A stretch of DNA of 64,000 nt, from assembly GCA_964034945.1 (NCBI GenBank), contig OZ035960.1, positions 34,998,179 to 35,062,178 of the forward strand, given 5' to 3'. How positions within the stretch are numbered: position 1 is the first letter of the stretch; each line of letters starts with the position of its first letter. Both the position numbers and the translations under genes were made by a program. This DNA is from Chrysopilus asiliformis. Taxonomy: Eukaryota > Arthropoda > Insecta > Diptera > Rhagionidae. Shown here in pieces: positions 60,755 through 64,000 of the stretch. The notes beneath the pieces were generated by a model, which saw only the letters and a program-made list of their open reading frames with translations, did no database searches and had not been told where the DNA came from.

Positions 60755-60833
60755 ATTCGATCTTATAATTTACTCATACGTGAACCATACCTATTTTTTT
60801 ATTATACATTGTAACTCATTTTTTTATATTCAC

Positions 60834-60839
60834 AATAAA
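60834..60839 (+). promoter_or_regulatory. Poly(A) signal AATAAA of the CDCA3-like gene
   Basis: A canonical hexamer 80 bases after the stop codon. Confidence 0.6.
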
Positions 60840-62178
60840 CTAGACAGAATAGTAAAAAAAGAATGTTTTCCTGTATTCACATTTTTTTAATTTTTGCTGC
60901 ATTTAACTCAGGAATTAAAACATTGAATTTTTCGCAAATAAAGACTCAGATAAAAATTTATATATAAGAAATTTTAATAAATGAATGGGAAATACTCCAG
61001 ATTTATAGTAGGTTTAGGAATACAGTGGAACCTCAGTTTTTTGTGAACGTTTCATTTTATGATCTACTTTTGAGTGAGAGTAAAAAATGGTTTGGTTTGT
61101 GAACAAACAGGTATACGGCAATGAAAAGTTGGAAAACCATTTTTCATAGAAATCAGCAATTGTTCAATTACGGTATAGTCTACAATATCGAACCCACTGA
61201 GCACTTTTTTTTAAATCATACTAATATATAAAAATGAGTTAGTGTCTGTCTTTCACGCAAAAACGGCTGAACCGATTGACTTGAAATTTGGCATGAGTGT
61301 ATGTGGTAGTTCTGGTTCCAACATAGGCATACGGAAAAGTAGCGCGAGGGGTGGGGGGAGTAAGGGGAGGGGGTAAAGTGATTTCGAAACTTAGTTTTTG
61401 CGCTACGTTACTCTTTCGCGGGGAAACTACCGAGCCGATTGGCCTGAAGTTTAGCTACAACATAGACCATAAAATTTTTTTTTTAAAAAAACTTAACCCG
61501 GCAACGTATGCAAGCTAGTATCTTACAATTTTTTAATATTTAAATCAAAGGGGTAGTTTTTTAAATGTATTTTGTTCACCGCAAAGAAGGCAATACAATA
61601 CCCTATTTCCGGCAACAAGTTTTTTCTTTCACTTTTCTTCAACATTTTTATTGAAATATATAATTGAATGAATATTGTTTTTCGCATCATTTTGAGTATA
61701 CTTATTATGAACTTGTGATACAAACATTTGTAAATTTTTATTTTAAATAAATATGAATTACAAGAAGATTCAAGAATTTTATTGTACGGAAAAATACATT
61801 GCAAACTTACATCTATTTTTTACATTTTTAAAAAGAAATTTTACAAAAATAGATCTTTCAGGCATGTGTGAAACCAGAGTAAAGTTTCTTGAGGGGTATT
61901 TTCGATTGGTACAAAAACTTTTCACATACCACACACTCGTATATGCAAGCCGATTCGGTGTAAAATTTTGTGTCATGGTTTAACTCTGGAATTAATCGAA
62001 AAATATTTAAAATTAAGTGATTTAAACAAGCAATAATGTTGTGGAAATTAAACACCAACAAGTGTGAATTCTTTTTCTATTGAATTCAGGCAGCCAAACG
62101 TGTTTTTGATGCGCTGAAGACGATTTTGTGTTGTTTTGACGAAACCAAGAAGAGGCGAATTTTACTTTGGATGTGAAA
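60840..62178 (+). other. Spacer between the CDCA3-like and RSF1-like genes
   Basis: AT-rich, with a Helitron at 61216-61518 and a transposon-end-like CAGTGGAACCTCAG at about 61023. The last 150 bases should be the RSF1-like 5' UTR, which includes a minimal ATG-TGA upstream frame at 62171. Confidence 0.45.
61216..61518 (+). mobile_element. Short Helitron copy
   Basis: It starts TCATACTAATATATAAAAAT after an A and ends AACCCGGCAACG, TATGCAAGCTAG before a T. The terminal hairpin has lost its second arm (the ACGGG is missing) and one internal unit is absent. Otherwise it follows the 53565-54048 copy. Confidence 0.78.
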
Positions 62179-62329
62179 ATGGCGTCGGATAAAGATGCTG
62201 CTGCCACTTGCACAAGTGATCCGAATTTCGCTATAATTTGTTCCTTCTTCCAAAAATTCTCAACGATGCTTAATGTCCAGCAGCCGGATATACATATCCT
62301 TCAACTTTGGCTAGAAAATACCGACGAAG
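62179..62329 (+). CDS. Rsf1: RSF1-like remodelling and spacing factor, first coding exon (partial)
   Basis: ATG at 62179 (context GTGAAAATGGCG) opens 50 codons, MASDKDAAATC then DPNFAIICSFFQKFSTMLNV, ending at the donor GAAG|GTAGGT in phase 1. The segment aligns with the N-terminus of RSF1, where vertebrate proteins have a PNFAVVCSFLERYG-type motif at the start of the WHIM/DDT-like region. RSF1 pairs with the ISWI ATPase to space nucleosomes, and in flies it has been linked to silent chromatin. No second exon was found before the window end, so the call rests on this motif. An ATG at 62171 is out of frame and stops at once. Confidence 0.72.
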
Positions 62330-63440
62330 GTAGGTCATTAGGAAGCCATTAATCCTTTGTAGAAATTTTTACCACACAAACTGTTGTTGTTTCTCTCTGC
62401 ATAGAAAAAAAAAGAAATGTCAACGCGCTGTCAAATTTTTTCTCCTTTTTTTTTGGAGTTAACGAAGTTTTTATCCTTCAAGTCTATAAAGGAGAAATGT
62501 CTGGACAATGATTAATTGAGGATTAGCGATATCGAAATTAATTTCACTCAGCCTCCTCTGTAGAGGAAGTGCATTTGCGCTGTGGAAAAAACGCTACATA
62601 TTTATCGAGTTTATTTTTTTTCGTTGCAGTTTTTCCTTACGTAGGTTCAAGCTAATTTTCATTAAAAAATTAAAAAAAAACTATAAATGTTTGTTGATGA
62701 CTGGTTACAAGTATTACCTATTTGGTATTGTCCCAAATACTAGAGATCAAAATATTTGCATGCCAAGTAAATTTTATACTTATCATATACATATGTAGTT
62801 TCGCTTCAAAGTGTATAATACAGTACAAAAACCATTATCTTTCATTAGAAAAAATCGTTCAATTTCTACCCGAGAACTTGTAAATCCAGTAGACTAATAG
62901 CACCCCCAAATTCCCTAAAAAATATGATGAATTTTTGATGATTTGTAGTTATTACTTTTTCCTGAGCGATATGGGTTGGTTTTATACGGTGGGTGTGGAT
63001 TATAGGCCCATGCCATTTGATTAAACCAATTAAAAACAATCGCTTAACAAAAAGTATTTACTGGACGGTTTCCCTGAGACACCTATTTTCATTTAAACTA
63101 CATTTTACATCGCCCAGTCTACACGTCTGTGAGAAAATCCTTTCAGTAAACAAATGTGATTTACAGTAAGAAAATTATGCTCTTAATAAGGCAATTTCGT
63201 CACTATCATATCTATATACCTTAAACGCCACACTCGACGGTTGTGGGGAAAACAATCTTTGAGAGTTCAATAATTACTTGGGGCATTTTCATGTTTGACA
63301 CGGTACTAGCACCCGACGCTGTTCGAGTTTGTTACTTTGGCGTCAGCGGATTCTGACACCGACTGATCAAGTTTGGCACTTTTGACACTTGGTGCTAATA
63401 CCGCTGCCACCACTTTTCACTGGGAGCCGAATGACACGTA
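62330..63440 (+). other. First intron of the RSF1-like gene
   Basis: AT-rich, beginning with the donor GTAGGT. No coding or mobile sequence was recognised up to the nested elements at 63441. Confidence 0.45.
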
Positions 63441-63778
63441 AGTCCAATTCAGACAAACGATTGCGATTAGGATTGAAGGTTCTCGACCAATAGGAGTCTC
63501 CACACGTTCAAAATTACTTGACAAGTATTATTGATGAAAATTTTCGTCAAGTAACAATGATGGAAGTTGCCTACAAACGTAACATTGAAGAGCTTCCAAA
63601 CGATCAATGTTACTTGAAACATGAGTTATTCAAGTAAAATTGTCAAGTACCATTGAGCGTGTGGAGGCGCCTAATGAGATCAAAGCTTTCAAATCTCTAT
63701 CGTTGAATCATTGAAAGCTTTGATCTCATTGGTCGAGAAGCTTCAATCGTAATCGCAATCGTTAGTCTGAATTGGGCT
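63441..63778. mobile_element. TIR element with TA flanks, host of a nested MITE
   Basis: The left arm starts AGTCCAATTCAGACAAACGA and the right arm ends in the complement GTCTGAATTGGGCT. They match over about 60 bases (GATTGCGATTA, TTCTCGACCAAT). TA lies on both sides. The inner arm is interrupted by the 63492-63672 element. Confidence 0.7.
63492..63672. mobile_element. 181-bp MITE nested in the preceding element
   Basis: Ends AGGAGTCTCCACACG and CGTGTGGAGGCGCCT are inverted with two mismatches, flanked by AAT (63489-63491, 63673-63675). The host's other arm reads CTCGACCAATGAGATC, the uninterrupted site. The interior has further pairing (AAAATTACTTGAC with GTCAAGTA). Confidence 0.75.
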
Positions 63779-64000
63779 TAAGAAACGGTCAGTTATTATT
63801 TTTTATTCCGTGAATTTTAAGCTAGAACCTGAATCGTACGTCGATGCGTCCGCCATGCGTCCGTCCGGTTGACAGTTCGATGCGGTGACAGTTGGCTACG
63901 GCAACGAATCTGGAGTTAACTCATTGTTTTGCACTTCTTCTATTAGTTTATCGTCGAAACAATTACTTTCAATTTGTTCCATACTTAAATTGCTTAAATC

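Overview
This is nuclear DNA from an insect, most likely a fly (Diptera). It is strongly AT-rich, has short canonical GT-AG exons separated by AT-rich introns of up to about 11 kb, and is packed with small DNA transposons, Helitrons and interspersed repeats. The MARF1-type gene lacks a NYN nuclease domain, which is the fly arrangement. I cannot name the species.

Five genes are supported. (1) 775-962, +: last exon of a mitochondrial carnitine/acylcarnitine carrier (colt/SLC25A20), starting left of the window. (2) 2918-32533, -: a complete CD36/SCARB-family receptor. I rebuilt eleven exons; every splice phase agrees and the sum is 694 codons. (3) 49725-56672, -: a MARF1 orthologue, eleven coding exons, 1134 codons, with one RRM and seven LOTUS-like domains. 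(4) 59715-60754, +: a two-exon CDCA3/Tome-1-like mitotic regulator with three DPRSP...RTP motifs and a KEN box. (5) 62179 onward, +: first coding exon of an RSF1-like chromatin remodelling subunit, running out of the window.

Layout: colt and the CD36 gene converge across a 1.8 kb spacer holding a terminal-inverted-repeat element and a hairpin with coding-like arms. The CD36 gene fills 3-32.5 kb, most of it intron. From 32.5 to 49.7 kb I find no certain gene, only repeats, a promoter-like segment near 46.1 kb and a few orphan exon-like segments. MARF1 and CDCA3 are divergent across 3 kb that contains two E2F-like sites and two inverted-repeat elements. CDCA3 and RSF1 lie head to tail.

Repeats are the other theme. 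One family, called R1 here, has about nine copies, each full copy with a GGACGGACAGAC-type microsatellite at the same internal position. Helitrons recur with TC...CTAG ends. Several inverted-repeat elements have readable target duplications (TTAA, TAA, TA, AATT, TATAA, AAT), and some are nested in other repeats so that the empty site can be inferred. A roughly 2.4 kb near-perfect palindrome at 4651-7026 and a 270 bp hairpin with protein-like arms at 28529-28798 are the most unusual structures.
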